In this document: positions 1 through 7,615 of the stretch, in pieces
Numbering within the stretch: the stretch's first letter is position 1
Layout of the letters: each line of letters begins with the position of its first letter
Assembly (NCBI GenBank): GCA_002398875.1
Contig: DHCC01000002.1
Span: 2,428-21,004, forward strand
Direction: 5' to 3'
Length of the DNA stretch: 18,577 bases
From: Bacteroidales bacterium UBA4912
GTDB taxonomy: Bacteria; Bacteroidota; Bacteroidia; Bacteroidales; Dysgonomonadaceae
Notes under the pieces: model-generated
Database searches by the model: none
What the model saw: only the letters and a program-made list of their open reading frames with translations
What the model was told of the DNA's origin: nothing
Program-made: the position numbers and the translations under genes

Positions 1-2
1 CT

Positions 3-68
3 TACCTGGTCCTTATATTGCTCTTTTATCGCCCTTTTAATAAAGGTCGGGATAAGAGTAAAACATGA
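3..68 (+). CDS. Possible C-terminal end of a membrane protein (partial)
   Basis: An open frame enters from the left edge and ends at TGA 66-68. Its 21 residues are a hydrophobic stretch (YLVLILLFY) followed by a basic tail (RPFNKGRDKSKT), which is how the last membrane helix of an inner-membrane protein often ends. It would converge on the minus-strand crcB gene. The piece is too short to identify a family, and other frames here are also open for a short distance, so it may be chance. Confidence 0.3.
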   Translation, partial: YLVLILLFYRPFNKGRDKSKT

Positions 69-126
69 ATCATGTAGGTAAAAAATATTAGTAATGTACG
101 AGAGTTGTATGATTAAAAATTAGTAA

Positions 127-501
127 TTAGTTCGCAAGTTTCAGACCACCCCAAACAGCGATTAATCCCAATATGACACTAGCCAAGGTATATAATGCAA
201 ACAATCCCCATTGATTTGTCTCAATTAATCGCAGATTTTCATAAGCAAAGGTAGAGAAAGTGGTATATCCACCACAGAAACCCACGATGAAAAGTAAACG
301 GAAAGTCTGGTTGTCAGGTTGATGCGCAAGCATCCATCCTGCAAGAAGTCCAATTAGGAAACAACCTGTAATATTTGCAACGAGTGTACCGGCAAAAGTC
401 CATTCGGCAGACAGATGGCTGATAACTAAACGGGAAACAATAAACCTAAAGATACTGCCAATACCTCCTCCGATCCCTACATAGAGTATATCTTTCCACA
501 T
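127..501 (-). CDS. crcB: Fluoride-specific ion channel CrcB/FluC
   Basis: A 124-residue protein, the normal length for CrcB/FluC, which forms a dual-topology dimer in the inner membrane and lets fluoride leave the cell. Visible family signatures are the glycine-rich start with GGGIGSIFRF (about residues 10-20), an Asn in ANITGCF in the second helix, and GFCGGYTTFSTFAYE (about residues 74-88), which carries the Phe and Thr/Ser residues lining the fluoride path. Four hydrophobic segments are evident. It stands alone on the minus strand, divergent from the ECF gene. I saw no fluoride riboswitch upstream. The call rests on family motifs and is secure. Confidence 0.95.
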   Translation of the reverse strand: MWKDILYVGIGGGIGSIFRFIVSRLVISHLSAEWTFAGTLVANITGCFLIGLLAGWMLAHQPDNQTFRLLFIVGFCGGYTTFSTFAYENLRLIETNQWGLFALYTLASVILGLIAVWGGLKLAN

Positions 502-523
502 TTTTGTGTAGTTTTGTTAATTG

Positions 524-531
524 CAAAGTTA
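524..531 (-). promoter_or_regulatory. Candidate -7 box for crcB
   Basis: Read on the minus strand this is TAACTTTG, an exact match to the Bacteroidota -7 consensus TAnnTTTG, lying 22 bases upstream of the crcB start. A good -33 TTTG is not present at the usual distance (the best is TTTA, 21 bp away), so this is a half-supported promoter. Confidence 0.4.
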
Positions 532-638
532 TTAAATGATTTGCTCGAATTCTAAACAATACAATTTTTCAATTTGCATTTTGTGTTTTTTAAATAAAAA
601 ATAACAGCTTAACACAGCTGAATACGATATTTTATATA

Positions 639-646
639 TAAGTTTG
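639..646 (+). promoter_or_regulatory. Candidate -7 box for the ECF/TonB operon
   Basis: TAAGTTTG matches TAnnTTTG exactly and ends 33 bases before the start of the ECF gene. No TTTG occurs 19-21 bp upstream. A short inverted repeat (CAGCT, 6 bases, AGCTG; 605-620) occupies the place where the -33 box should be, which could mean an activator site or nothing. Confidence 0.35.
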
Positions 647-679
647 TAACTTAAGTTAATTGATAAAAAACAACATGCT

Positions 680-1189
680 ATGGCTACAACTGCTAAACTT
701 TACTCTTTAAGCTTGAACAACACAAAAACATACCTGATTGCCACGGTATTTATTGTCGGCAACCTTTTGTTGCCTCAGCTTGCACACTTGGTCCCTCAAG
801 GTGGATTTATTTTCCTGCCAATCTATTTCTTCACTTTAATTGCTGCTTATAAGTATGGTATTCATGTGGGACTTCTCACTGCAATACTTTCCCCATTGGC
901 TAACAGCCTGATTTTTGGTATGCCTCCTGTAGCAGTACTTCCGGCAATAATGATTAAATCTGCTATACTTGCTGTAGCTGCGGCAATGGCTGCCAAGCAT
1001 TTTGGCAAAGTATCACTGATCGGCATTCTTTTGGCAATTCTTGCTTATCAAATTATCGGAACAGGTATTGAGTGGGCAATGACACAAAACTTTATGGTTG
1101 CTGTTCAGGATTTCCGTCTGGGTGTACCGGGAATGTTAATCCAGCTGATAGGTGGATACTTGGTTCTTAAAGCATTGGCAAAGGTGTGA
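680..1189 (+). CDS. ECF-type transporter S component (substrate-binding membrane protein)
   Basis: A 169-residue, very hydrophobic protein with five to six membrane segments (about residues 17-37, 42-58, 62-80, 82-104, 110-128 and 148-167). Size, topology and the loop LLTAILSPLANSLIFGMPP fit S components of energy-coupling factor vitamin transporters, which bind a vitamin or other micronutrient and use a shared EcfA/EcfA'/EcfT motor. No motor genes are nearby, as expected for a group II system with a shared module elsewhere. It is followed after 6 bases by a phosphoribosyltransferase and then a TonB-dependent receptor, so it may be the inner-membrane step for the receptor's ligand. The substrate cannot be read from the sequence. 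Confidence 0.75.
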   Translation: MATTAKLYSLSLNNTKTYLIATVFIVGNLLLPQLAHLVPQGGFIFLPIYFFTLIAAYKYGIHVGLLTAILSPLANSLIFGMPPVAVLPAIMIKSAILAVAAAMAAKHFGKVSLIGILLAILAYQIIGTGIEWAMTQNFMVAVQDFRLGVPGMLIQLIGGYLVLKALAKV

Positions 1190-1195
1190 TTTGAA

Positions 1196-1597
1196 ATGAT
1201 AGATTACAAATCATTTGAAGAAGTCATGCAACGGTTTCGTGAGATAGAATTTCACGAAACTTTCGATATTATAGTTGCTATCGCTAATGGCGGTATTATT
1301 CCCGCTGCAATCATCAATCAAAAGTTGAATACAGAGATACAACTATTAAAAATAAATTTACGCGATCCTAGTCAGAAGCCTAAGTACGATAGTCCTAAAT
1401 TGGTTTCACCCATTGATTTCGAGTATAAGGACAAGACTATTCTTTTAGTTGAGGATCGCATCAAAACAGGGGCGACTGTACAATTCGCCATCGATCTTTT
1501 ACATGGTGCCAAACAAATTAAAACATTTGCAGTAAACGGTAAAGCAGATTATTCATTGTATGATGAGTCATGCTTTAAATTTCCCTGGAACTTATGA
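1196..1597 (+). CDS. Small phosphoribosyltransferase-like protein
   Basis: A 133-residue protein of the type I phosphoribosyltransferase fold. The PRPP-binding loop is clear: LLVEDRIKTGATV, with the acidic pair E86-D87 followed by the TGAT turn. An earlier IVAIANGGIIPA matches the diphosphate-binding loop region, and the C-terminus CFKFPWNL resembles the FPW end of xanthine-guanine-type family members. Such enzymes attach ribose-5-phosphate from PRPP to a base. The gene begins 6 bases after the S component and its stop codon overlaps the receptor start (ATGA), so the three are probably translated together. A salvage role for an imported base-containing compound is inference; regulatory roles are also known for small members of this fold. 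Confidence 0.8.
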   Translation: MIDYKSFEEVMQRFREIEFHETFDIIVAIANGGIIPAAIINQKLNTEIQLLKINLRDPSQKPKYDSPKLVSPIDFEYKDKTILLVEDRIKTGATVQFAIDLLHGAKQIKTFAVNGKADYSLYDESCFKFPWNL

Positions 1598-3501
1598 GAA
1601 GAGTTATTGTTTTAATTATTTCTTGTCTATCTGTATTAACCCCTATAATAAGCAATAATTCTTACTTTATTGATTCTGAAGAGTCAGGTGGTTTAAATGA
1701 CACAATACGTCTGGATGAAGTAGTTGTTACCGGCACAATGCCAAAAGTAAACCTTCGGAATGTGCCGATGAGTATTACTGTTGTGAGCGGTAACAAAATA
1801 ACGCAGAGAATGGAACCTTCTCTCCTACCCTTACTCACAGAAGAGGTGCCTGGATTATTTATCTCTCAGCGAGGTGTAATGGGTTATGGAGTAGCAGCTG
1901 GTGCGGCCGGTGGGATGAGCATTCGTGGTATAGGTGGCGCCCCAACTTCAGGAGTCTTGGTGCTGATTGACGGGCATCCGCAGTATATGGGACTAATGGG
2001 GCACCCACTTGCCGACAGTTATCAGTCGATGATGACAGAACGGGTAGAAATTGTTCGTGGTCCTGCATCCGTACTGTATGGTTCAAATGCAATGGGTGGT
2101 GTTATTAATATAATCACCAAAAAACATAAAACCGATGGCAGTAACAAATCAGCTCAGATTTCTTATGGAAGTTACAACTCGTTGAATGCTGAAGTCTCAG
2201 GAGGAATTAGAAAGAATCAATTCTATACTAATGGGAGTGTAGGATACAATCATTCCGACGGTCATAGGGAGAATATGAATTTTGAACAGTTTACAGGTTA
2301 TGCCAAAGCCGGTTATGATTTCACTGGAAACTGGAGCAGTTTTATTGATCTTAATCTGTCCAAAACATTAAGTTCGAATCCGGGAACAGTTGCAACACCT
2401 ATTATTGATAATGATGCTGACATCTTGCGAGGAGTAGCATCAGCGTCTTTAGAGAATGAGTATAACAACACATCAGGAGCTGTCAAGCTATTCTATAATT
2501 TCGGTACACATAAGATAAATGATGGCTATAAAACAGGGGAGCAGCCAAAGCCTTTTAGGTTCAACTCAGACGACCGTATGTTTGGTGTATCAGCGTATCA
2601 ATCTTACAGTTTCTTTGAGGGAAATGAAACAACAGCCGGGATTGATTTACAACGTTTTGGAGGTAAAGCGTGGAACAAATTTCCTAATGAGCCTGCCAGA
2701 GATTCTATACAGGTAGATACACATATAAACAATATTGCAGGTTACCTGAATTTACAGCAAACGATTCTAGATGAACGCTTAACAATGAATGCAGGTATTC
2801 GTCTTGATCATCACGAATTAAACGGGTCGGAATGGATTCCGCAATTTGGAATAAGCTTTACGCCTACTGCATATACTTCTCTAAAAGCAATTGTAAGCAA
2901 AGGTTTCAGAAACCCTACAATCAGGGAGTTATATATGTTTCCTCCCCGCAACCCTGATTTGGAAGCTGAACGACTTATGAATTACGAAATATCGCTTCTT
3001 CAATCATTACCGGATGCAGGGGTTAGTTTTAGTGTTAATCTTTTCTATATCAAAGGTGACAATATAATTATGGCTCAAAGAGTTGAAGGAAGGCCTCTGA
3101 ACGTCAATTCAGGAGTTATTGAGAACAAAGGTTTTGAATTGACAACTAATTATCATGCATCCGAAAATCTAAGGTTCTCGGCAAACTACAGTCTGCTGGA
3201 TATGACCCATAAGATAGTAGGAGCACCTGAACACAAACTTTATGTAAGTGGTAATTATTCAATAGACAGGTGGAATTTTTCTTCAGGTTTGAAATATCTT
3301 GGAAATCTATACACCACTGTTGGAGAAAATACCGAAAAGGAAAATGCATTGTTATGGAACGCACGTGTAAATTATAAGGCACTTGAGTGGCTGAATGTTT
3401 TTTTGAGGGGAGAAAATTTGCTTGGCCGTGAATATGAAATTAATGCCGGATACCCAATGCCTGGAGCTACCGTTTTTGGAGGGTTACGGATTGATATATA
3501 A
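1594..3501 (+). CDS. TonB-dependent outer membrane receptor
   Basis: A 635-residue receptor of the compact BtuB/FepA size class, without the N-terminal carboxypeptidase-regulatory domain of SusC proteins. A signal peptide (about 1-21) is followed by a TonB box (LDEVVVTGT, 40-48), a plug domain to about residue 175 with the conserved RVEIVRGPASVLYG and NAMGGVINIITKK segments, then a beta-barrel ending in GATVFGGLRIDI with aliphatic residues typical of outer membrane insertion. The plug is rich in Met (M96, M108, M132, M135, M146, M147, M167) with His137 close by. It imports a scarce ligand using TonB energy; possible ligands are a corrinoid, a chelated metal or a vitamin, and the sequence does not decide. 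It overlaps the phosphoribosyltransferase by four bases. Confidence 0.93.
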   Translation: MRRVIVLIISCLSVLTPIISNNSYFIDSEESGGLNDTIRLDEVVVTGTMPKVNLRNVPMSITVVSGNKITQRMEPSLLPLLTEEVPGLFISQRGVMGYGVAAGAAGGMSIRGIGGAPTSGVLVLIDGHPQYMGLMGHPLADSYQSMMTERVEIVRGPASVLYGSNAMGGVINIITKKHKTDGSNKSAQISYGSYNSLNAEVSGGIRKNQFYTNGSVGYNHSDGHRENMNFEQFTGYAKAGYDFTGNWSSFIDLNLSKTLSSNPGTVATPIIDNDADILRGVASASLENEYNNTSGAVKLFYNFGTHKINDGYKTGEQPKPFRFNSDDRMFGVSAYQSYSFFEGNETTAGIDLQRFGGKAWNKFPNEPARDSIQVDTHINNIAGYLNLQQTILDERLTMNAGIRLDHHELNGSEWIPQFGISFTPTAYTSLKAIVSKGFRNPTIRELYMFPPRNPDLEAERLMNYEISLLQSLPDAGVSFSVNLFYIKGDNIIMAQRVEGRPLNVNSGVIENKGFELTTNYHASENLRFSANYSLLDMTHKIVGAPEHKLYVSGNYSIDRWNFSSGLKYLGNLYTTVGENTEKENALLWNARVNYKALEWLNVFLRGENLLGREYEINAGYPMPGATVFGGLRIDI

Positions 3502-3510
3502 AAATATAAT

Positions 3511-3527
3511 ATCACCTGTTGGGTGAT
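3511..3527 (+). other. Short hairpin between receptor and DUF362 genes
   Basis: ATCACC, loop TGTTG, GGTGAT form a perfect 6-bp stem ten bases after the receptor stop codon. There is no T-run, so it is more likely a weak RNA processing or stabilising element than a terminator. Confidence is low because six-base stems arise by chance. Confidence 0.3.
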
Positions 3528-3568
3528 TATCAGCACTGTAAACTGAAATATCAAAAAAAACAAATATT

Positions 3569-4510
3569 ATGGACAGACGGAAATTTTTACGTTCAGTTGC
3601 TCTAACGGGAGCTGCTATTACTACTATGAAAGAGGCAGATGCCATGAGCATACTTTCACAATCCTTTCAAACCACTAACGCCGCTGCCAAATATGATTTG
3701 GTTGCTGTTATGGGGGGAGAGCCTGAAGCTATGTTCCGCAAAGCAATCGATGAGATGGGAGGAATGAAAAACTTCATCAGCAAAGGTGATAAAGTATGTG
3801 TAAAGCCCAATATTGGCTGGGATCAACCGGTTGAGATGGCTGCAAACACTAATCCTAAACTGATTGCAGAAATTATAAAACAATGTTTTGATGCAGGTGC
3901 GTCTGAGGTTAAGGTTTTTGACCATCCTTGTGACGACTGGCGTAAATCATACGCAAACAGTGGTATTGAAGATGCTGCAAAAAAGGCTGGTGCAGAGGTT
4001 GTTCCTGCACATCAGGAGTCTTATTACAAGACTGTTTCGATACCAAAAGGCAGAAATTTGAAGAGTGCAAAAATTCACCAGGCTATAGTTGACAGCGATA
4101 AGTGGATAAATGTACCTATTCTCAAAAATCATGGTGGTGCTCAGCTTACCATTTCTATGAAAAACTATATGGGTATAGTTTGGGACAGAGGATTTTTCCA
4201 TGCAAACGACTTGCAGCAATGTATTGCTGATATCTGCACTTATGAAAAAAGACCTGTTTTGAATATTGTTGATGCTTACAGACTAATGAAAACAAGTGGT
4301 CCAAGAGGAAGATCGCTTTCAGATGTTGTACTTTCAAAGGGATTATTTATGTCTCAGGACATTGTTGCCGTTGATACTGCTGCTGCAAACTTCTTCAATC
4401 AGGCACGTGAAATGCCGCTTGAGAATGTAACACATATTGCCAAAGCTCAAGAGCTGGGCTTGGGAACTATAGACCTTGATAAGCTCAATATAAGAAGAGT
4501 TCGCATATAA
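3569..4510 (+). CDS. DUF362 domain protein with Tat-type signal
   Basis: A 313-residue protein. The N-terminus DRRKFLRSVALTGAA is a twin-arginine signal, implying folding, perhaps with a cofactor, before export. The rest is one DUF362 domain: VCVKPNIGWDQP (about 70-81), then FDAGASEVKVFDHP (about 110-123), and LKNHGGAQLTISMKNYMG (about 190-207). It has no ferredoxin cysteine motif, unlike many DUF362 proteins that carry one at the C-terminus; the next gene supplies many. DUF362 has no established biochemical role known to me. It lies 67 bases after the TonB receptor and 104 bases before the NapH/NapG-like protein, and probably works with the latter outside the cytoplasmic membrane (inference from co-location and shared Tat motifs). 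Confidence 0.85.
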   Translation: MDRRKFLRSVALTGAAITTMKEADAMSILSQSFQTTNAAAKYDLVAVMGGEPEAMFRKAIDEMGGMKNFISKGDKVCVKPNIGWDQPVEMAANTNPKLIAEIIKQCFDAGASEVKVFDHPCDDWRKSYANSGIEDAAKKAGAEVVPAHQESYYKTVSIPKGRNLKSAKIHQAIVDSDKWINVPILKNHGGAQLTISMKNYMGIVWDRGFFHANDLQQCIADICTYEKRPVLNIVDAYRLMKTSGPRGRSLSDVVLSKGLFMSQDIVAVDTAAANFFNQAREMPLENVTHIAKAQELGLGTIDLDKLNIRRVRI

Positions 4511-4542
4511 ATATTCTGTGGATAATATTTTCACAATTTCCC

Positions 4543-4569
4543 GATAACCCGATTGAATATCGGGTTATC
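4543..4569 (+). terminator. Strong hairpin after the DUF362 gene
   Basis: A perfect 11-bp stem (GATAACCCGAT / ATCGGGTTATC) closes a five-base loop TGAAT. It is followed by CCATTTGTTT, so the U-tract is only moderate. It may end transcription of the receptor-DUF362 unit, or act as a partial terminator that sets a lower level for the iron-sulfur gene. Confidence 0.6.
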
Positions 4570-4614
4570 TCCATTTGTTTAAAAGTATGAAAAACTGATT
4601 GAAAGAAACGCTCT

Positions 4615-6219
4615 ATGCTAAAAAAAATTCGTGTAACCCTATCTGTAATAATATTATCCCTGATTACATTTTATTTTCTGGATTTCAGGGGATTTATACC
4701 TGAAGGCTTTAAATTTCTGACCGAAATTCAATTTCTTCCTGCTCTTCTTTCCTTGAACGTGATCATTTTGATCTCGTTAATAGTTCTTACTCTTCTTTTT
4801 GGAAGAGTCTATTGTTCATCTATCTGTCCTATGGGTGTTTATCAGGATTTTGTTGCATGGTTGTCTAAGAAATTCAATAAAAAAAAGAGGTACAGATTCA
4901 GCAAAGCTAAAAATATCCTTCGCTGGAGTGTGTTGGGAGCTACTGTTATTGCGTTTTTTATAGGATTCAATTTCTTAGTAGGCCTTCTTGACCCTTACGG
5001 AGCTTATGGAAGAATGGTAACTAACTTATTCCGGCCCGGTTATCTGGCAGGGAACAATCTGCTTGAAACTATCTTCACCTCATTTGGTAATTATACTTTT
5101 TATAAAGTAAGTATATATACTATAAGCGTTTCCTCAACGATTATAGCTTTAATCACACTATTGGTAATCGGTTATTTAGCATGGAGAGGTGGAAGGACAT
5201 ACTGCAACACAATTTGTCCTGTTGGAACAACTCTCGGTTTTTTAAGTAAATACTCACTCTTCAGAGTACAGTTTGTTGACGAAAAATGCAACATGTGCGG
5301 ACTTTGTGCAATGAAATGCAAAGCATCTTGTATTGATTCAAAGAACAAACAAATAGATTATAGCCGCTGTGTCACATGCTTCAACTGCATTGAAGTCTGC
5401 AATCGTGATGCTATGAAATACAAAATTGTTAAAAGAAAAAAGGAACAAGTTGCACAAGCGATGCCTGCTTATAATTACATTAAAGAAAACGCACCTCAAA
5501 ACTCTTCAACATCTGAAAAATTAGTACATTCTAAGGAAGCAATAAAAGCTGTGAATGAATCCAAGCGACGTTTTCTCTCAGCAACTCTGGTAACAGGCCT
5601 TGCCGCTGGGAAACTTCTTGCTCAGAATATTTCGGGAGATATTATCCCCAAAAAAGAACTTAAAAGGCAGATCCCTATTGCACCTCCCGGAGCGCTTTCA
5701 TTTGATCATCTGCGTGAGAAATGTATATCTTGCCATCTATGTGTTAGCAAATGCCCTTCTAGAGTGATCAAGCCAGCACTTCTGGAATATGGACTTGGAG
5801 GAATAATGCAACCAAAGCTGTATTTCGACAAGGGTTTTTGTAATTATGATTGCACTGTATGCGGCGATGTGTGCCCGACAGGTGCGATACTACCATTATC
5901 AGTTGAAGAAAAAAATCACACACAAATGGGACAAGTGCAATTTATACTTGAAAACTGTATCGTTTATTACGACGAAACAAGTTGTGGTGCCTGCTCAGAA
6001 CATTGTCCCACTCAAGCAGTTCACATGGTCCCATACAAAGGTCACCTTACAATTCCCGAAACTGACACTTCAATATGTGTTGGTTGCGGTGGATGTGAGT
6101 ATGTCTGCCCTGCCATTCCTTTTAAGGCGATATACGTGGAAGGAATTGATACACACAATTTCATAGAAATAGAGCACGATGAGATAGAGGAGATTGTGAT
6201 AGATGATTTCGGGTTCTAA
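4615..6219 (+). CDS. Membrane polyferredoxin, NapH-like and NapG-like domains fused
   Basis: A 534-residue electron-transfer protein. Residues 1-220 hold about four membrane helices and two CxxxCP motifs (C67/C71 in YCSSICPMG; C197/C201 in YCNTICPVG), as in NapH/NosR-type quinol-side proteins. Two [4Fe-4S] sites follow (C225, C228, C231, C235; C252, C255, C258, C262). At 316-322 is SKRRFLS plus a hydrophobic stretch (ATLVTGLAAGKLLA), which looks like an internal twin-arginine signal, then four more cluster motifs (C370-C380, C409-C420, C448-C464, C488-C498), like NapG. So a membrane part and an extracytoplasmic ferredoxin appear joined in one chain. It probably passes electrons from the quinone pool to a periplasmic acceptor. 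No nitrate or nitrous oxide reductase is nearby, so the acceptor is unknown. Hairpins lie on both sides. Confidence 0.85.
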   Translation: MLKKIRVTLSVIILSLITFYFLDFRGFIPEGFKFLTEIQFLPALLSLNVIILISLIVLTLLFGRVYCSSICPMGVYQDFVAWLSKKFNKKKRYRFSKAKNILRWSVLGATVIAFFIGFNFLVGLLDPYGAYGRMVTNLFRPGYLAGNNLLETIFTSFGNYTFYKVSIYTISVSSTIIALITLLVIGYLAWRGGRTYCNTICPVGTTLGFLSKYSLFRVQFVDEKCNMCGLCAMKCKASCIDSKNKQIDYSRCVTCFNCIEVCNRDAMKYKIVKRKKEQVAQAMPAYNYIKENAPQNSSTSEKLVHSKEAIKAVNESKRRFLSATLVTGLAAGKLLAQNISGDIIPKKELKRQIPIAPPGALSFDHLREKCISCHLCVSKCPSRVIKPALLEYGLGGIMQPKLYFDKGFCNYDCTVCGDVCPTGAILPLSVEEKNHTQMGQVQFILENCIVYYDETSCGACSEHCPTQAVHMVPYKGHLTIPETDTSICVGCGGCEYVCPAIPFKAIYVEGIDTHNFIEIEHDEIEEIVIDDFGF

Positions 6220-6263
6220 TAAAACGTAAACCAATACAATAACTGTTAAACAATCTAAAATAG

Positions 6264-6294
6264 CCGGTTTTGTCGCTAAAGCGACGAATACCGG
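6264..6294 (+). terminator. Terminator hairpin between the two modules
   Basis: CCGGT pairs with ACCGG and, inside, GTCGC (6272-6276) pairs with GCGAC (6281-6285) around a TAAA loop; two A-T pairs and a G-U pair with one bulged base join the stems. AAAA stands before it and TTTATT after it, so it could work in either direction. It separates the iron-sulfur gene from the metal-export genes. Confidence 0.75.
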
Positions 6295-6311
6295 TTTATT
6301 CTGTTTGTACA

Positions 6312-6342
6312 TTTGCAATATAAGCTTATCAGATTATTTCTG
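6312..6342 (+). promoter_or_regulatory. Bacteroidota-type promoter for the first TolC-type gene
   Basis: TTTG at 6312-6315, a 19-bp spacer, then TATTTCTG at 6335-6342, one mismatch from TAnnTTTG. It lies just after the intermodule terminator and 27 bases before the start codon, so it is well placed to start the metal-export locus. Confidence 0.65.
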
Positions 6343-6344
6343 AT
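6328..6344. promoter_or_regulatory. Inverted repeat over the -7 box, candidate operator
   Basis: ATCAGA, 5 bases, TCTGAT is a perfect 6+6 inverted repeat that covers the -7 element of the promoter. A repressor bound here would block polymerase. No regulator gene is in the window, so the binding protein is unknown. Confidence 0.4.
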
Positions 6345-6369
6345 GGCTCATTAAAAACAAATTATTAAG

Positions 6370-7548
6370 ATGAAGAAAATTATTATAGGTGTTATTTCAA
6401 TTATGGTAATGCTACCAATAGCAGCACAAACGGAAATGAAATTGCTGTTGGAGCACATTGAGAAAAACAACACAACATTACAGGCTTTACAAAAACAGGT
6501 TGAAGCACAGAAACTGGGTAATAAAACAGGTATTTATTTACCAAATCCTGAAGTAGAGTTCGGATATCTATGGGGTAATCCTGAAGAAATAGGAAATGAA
6601 CGCTCTTTTTCAATTACTCAATCAATTGATTTTCCGACTGCTTATGGGTATAGAAGTAAAATTTCAAACATGGAGAATCAAAACCTTGATATGATTTACA
6701 ATTCTGAGAGAATAAATGTTCTTTGGCATGCTAAACAGCTGGCAATAAATCTTACGTATTATAATGCATTATCAAAAGACTATGAAAACCGTGTTGAAAT
6801 TGCCAAGGAGATTGCAGAGTCATATCAGAAAATGTATGAGGAAAGTACAATCGACATTTTAGAAAGAAACCAGGTATTCATGGATCTAATAACCTGTGTA
6901 AATGAGAAAGAAAAAATTGATGTTGAAAGGAAGTCCTTGCTAAATGAGCTGAAAGCTTTAAACGGAGGTATAGAAATAGTATTTGATGAAACAGTTATAC
7001 CGGTTAATCCTCTTCCTGCAGATTTCAATGAATGGTATTTAAAGGCGGAATCAATCAGTCCCTCCTTGAAATATCTTAATCAACAGATTGAAATCAGAAG
7101 ACAGCAGGTGAAACTCAATCAAGCACTTTCATTGCCGAAACTTTCGGCAGGTTATGCTGACGAAAGAATTTTAGGGGAAAAGCTACAAGGTATAACAATC
7201 GGAGTATCAATACCGCTTTGGGAAAACAAGAATGTCGTTAAACAGGCAAAGGCAGATATCATTTCGAGTGAGTACTCTCTTGAAGACAACAAACTTCAGT
7301 ATTATAACAGATTACAAAATCTGTTTAATAAATCTGTTGGCCTTCAGAGTACAGCAGTAAAATATCGTCAAGCATTATCATCATACAATAGTGTACCAAT
7401 GCTGAGAAAAGCACTTGAGGCAGGTGAAATTTCATTGTTAAACTATCTGTTACAAATAGAAGCTTATTATGATGCTTATAACAGTATGCTTGAAGTCGAG
7501 AGAGATTATGCATTGGCTGAAGCTGAGCTGACTGCTGTGTCTTTGTGA
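6370..7548 (+). CDS. TolC-family outer membrane factor (first copy)
   Basis: A 392-residue protein with a signal peptide (about 1-19, ending near PIAAQT) and the long coiled-coil helices of TolC/CusC outer membrane factors. Recognisable pieces are GIYLPNPEVEFGY and SITQSIDFP near the first strand, then KLSAGYADE and GITIGVSIPLWENKN in the second repeat, matching the two-repeat plan. It is shorter than the usual 420-480 residues. It has its own promoter and lies upstream of the HYC_CC_PP gene, separate from the CusA-TolC-CusB run. It could be an alternative exit duct for the same pump, or act with a pump elsewhere. A second TolC-type gene lies at 12046. Confidence 0.88.
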   Translation: MKKIIIGVISIMVMLPIAAQTEMKLLLEHIEKNNTTLQALQKQVEAQKLGNKTGIYLPNPEVEFGYLWGNPEEIGNERSFSITQSIDFPTAYGYRSKISNMENQNLDMIYNSERINVLWHAKQLAINLTYYNALSKDYENRVEIAKEIAESYQKMYEESTIDILERNQVFMDLITCVNEKEKIDVERKSLLNELKALNGGIEIVFDETVIPVNPLPADFNEWYLKAESISPSLKYLNQQIEIRRQQVKLNQALSLPKLSAGYADERILGEKLQGITIGVSIPLWENKNVVKQAKADIISSEYSLEDNKLQYYNRLQNLFNKSVGLQSTAVKYRQALSSYNSVPMLRKALEAGEISLLNYLLQIEAYYDAYNSMLEVERDYALAEAELTAVSL

Positions 7549-7567
7549 CTTTTAAACTATATTTTAT

Positions 7568-7598
7568 TTTGATTGTTTATAGGTAACCAGTATCTTTG
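7568..7598 (+). promoter_or_regulatory. Consensus Bacteroidota promoter for the HYC_CC_PP gene
   Basis: TTTG at 7568-7571, exactly 19 bp, then TATCTTTG at 7591-7598, a full match to TTTG-N19-TAnnTTTG. Transcription should begin near 7604-7606, giving a leader of about ten bases. It is the best promoter match I found in the window and may also drive the genes downstream. Confidence 0.8.
7576..7591 (+). repeat. 16-bp motif, copy 1, in the promoter spacer
   Basis: TTTATAGGTAACCAGT sits between the -33 and -7 boxes of the HYC_CC_PP promoter. It matches the inverted copy at 8071-8086 at 15 of 16 positions. A protein bound here would contact the promoter directly, so it is a candidate operator for a metal-responsive regulator (inference). 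Confidence 0.5.
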
Positions 7599-7615
7599 AA
7601 AATATTTTTGTAAAA

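Noticed and set aside
502..679. Fluoride riboswitch upstream of crcB
   Set aside because: The crcB leader is very short from the candidate -7 box, and I could not find the conserved pseudoknot sequence.
5846..6166. 106-residue plus-strand frame within the iron-sulfur gene
   Set aside because: Out-of-frame shadow; the main frame carries regular cysteine motifs throughout this stretch, so there is no frameshift.
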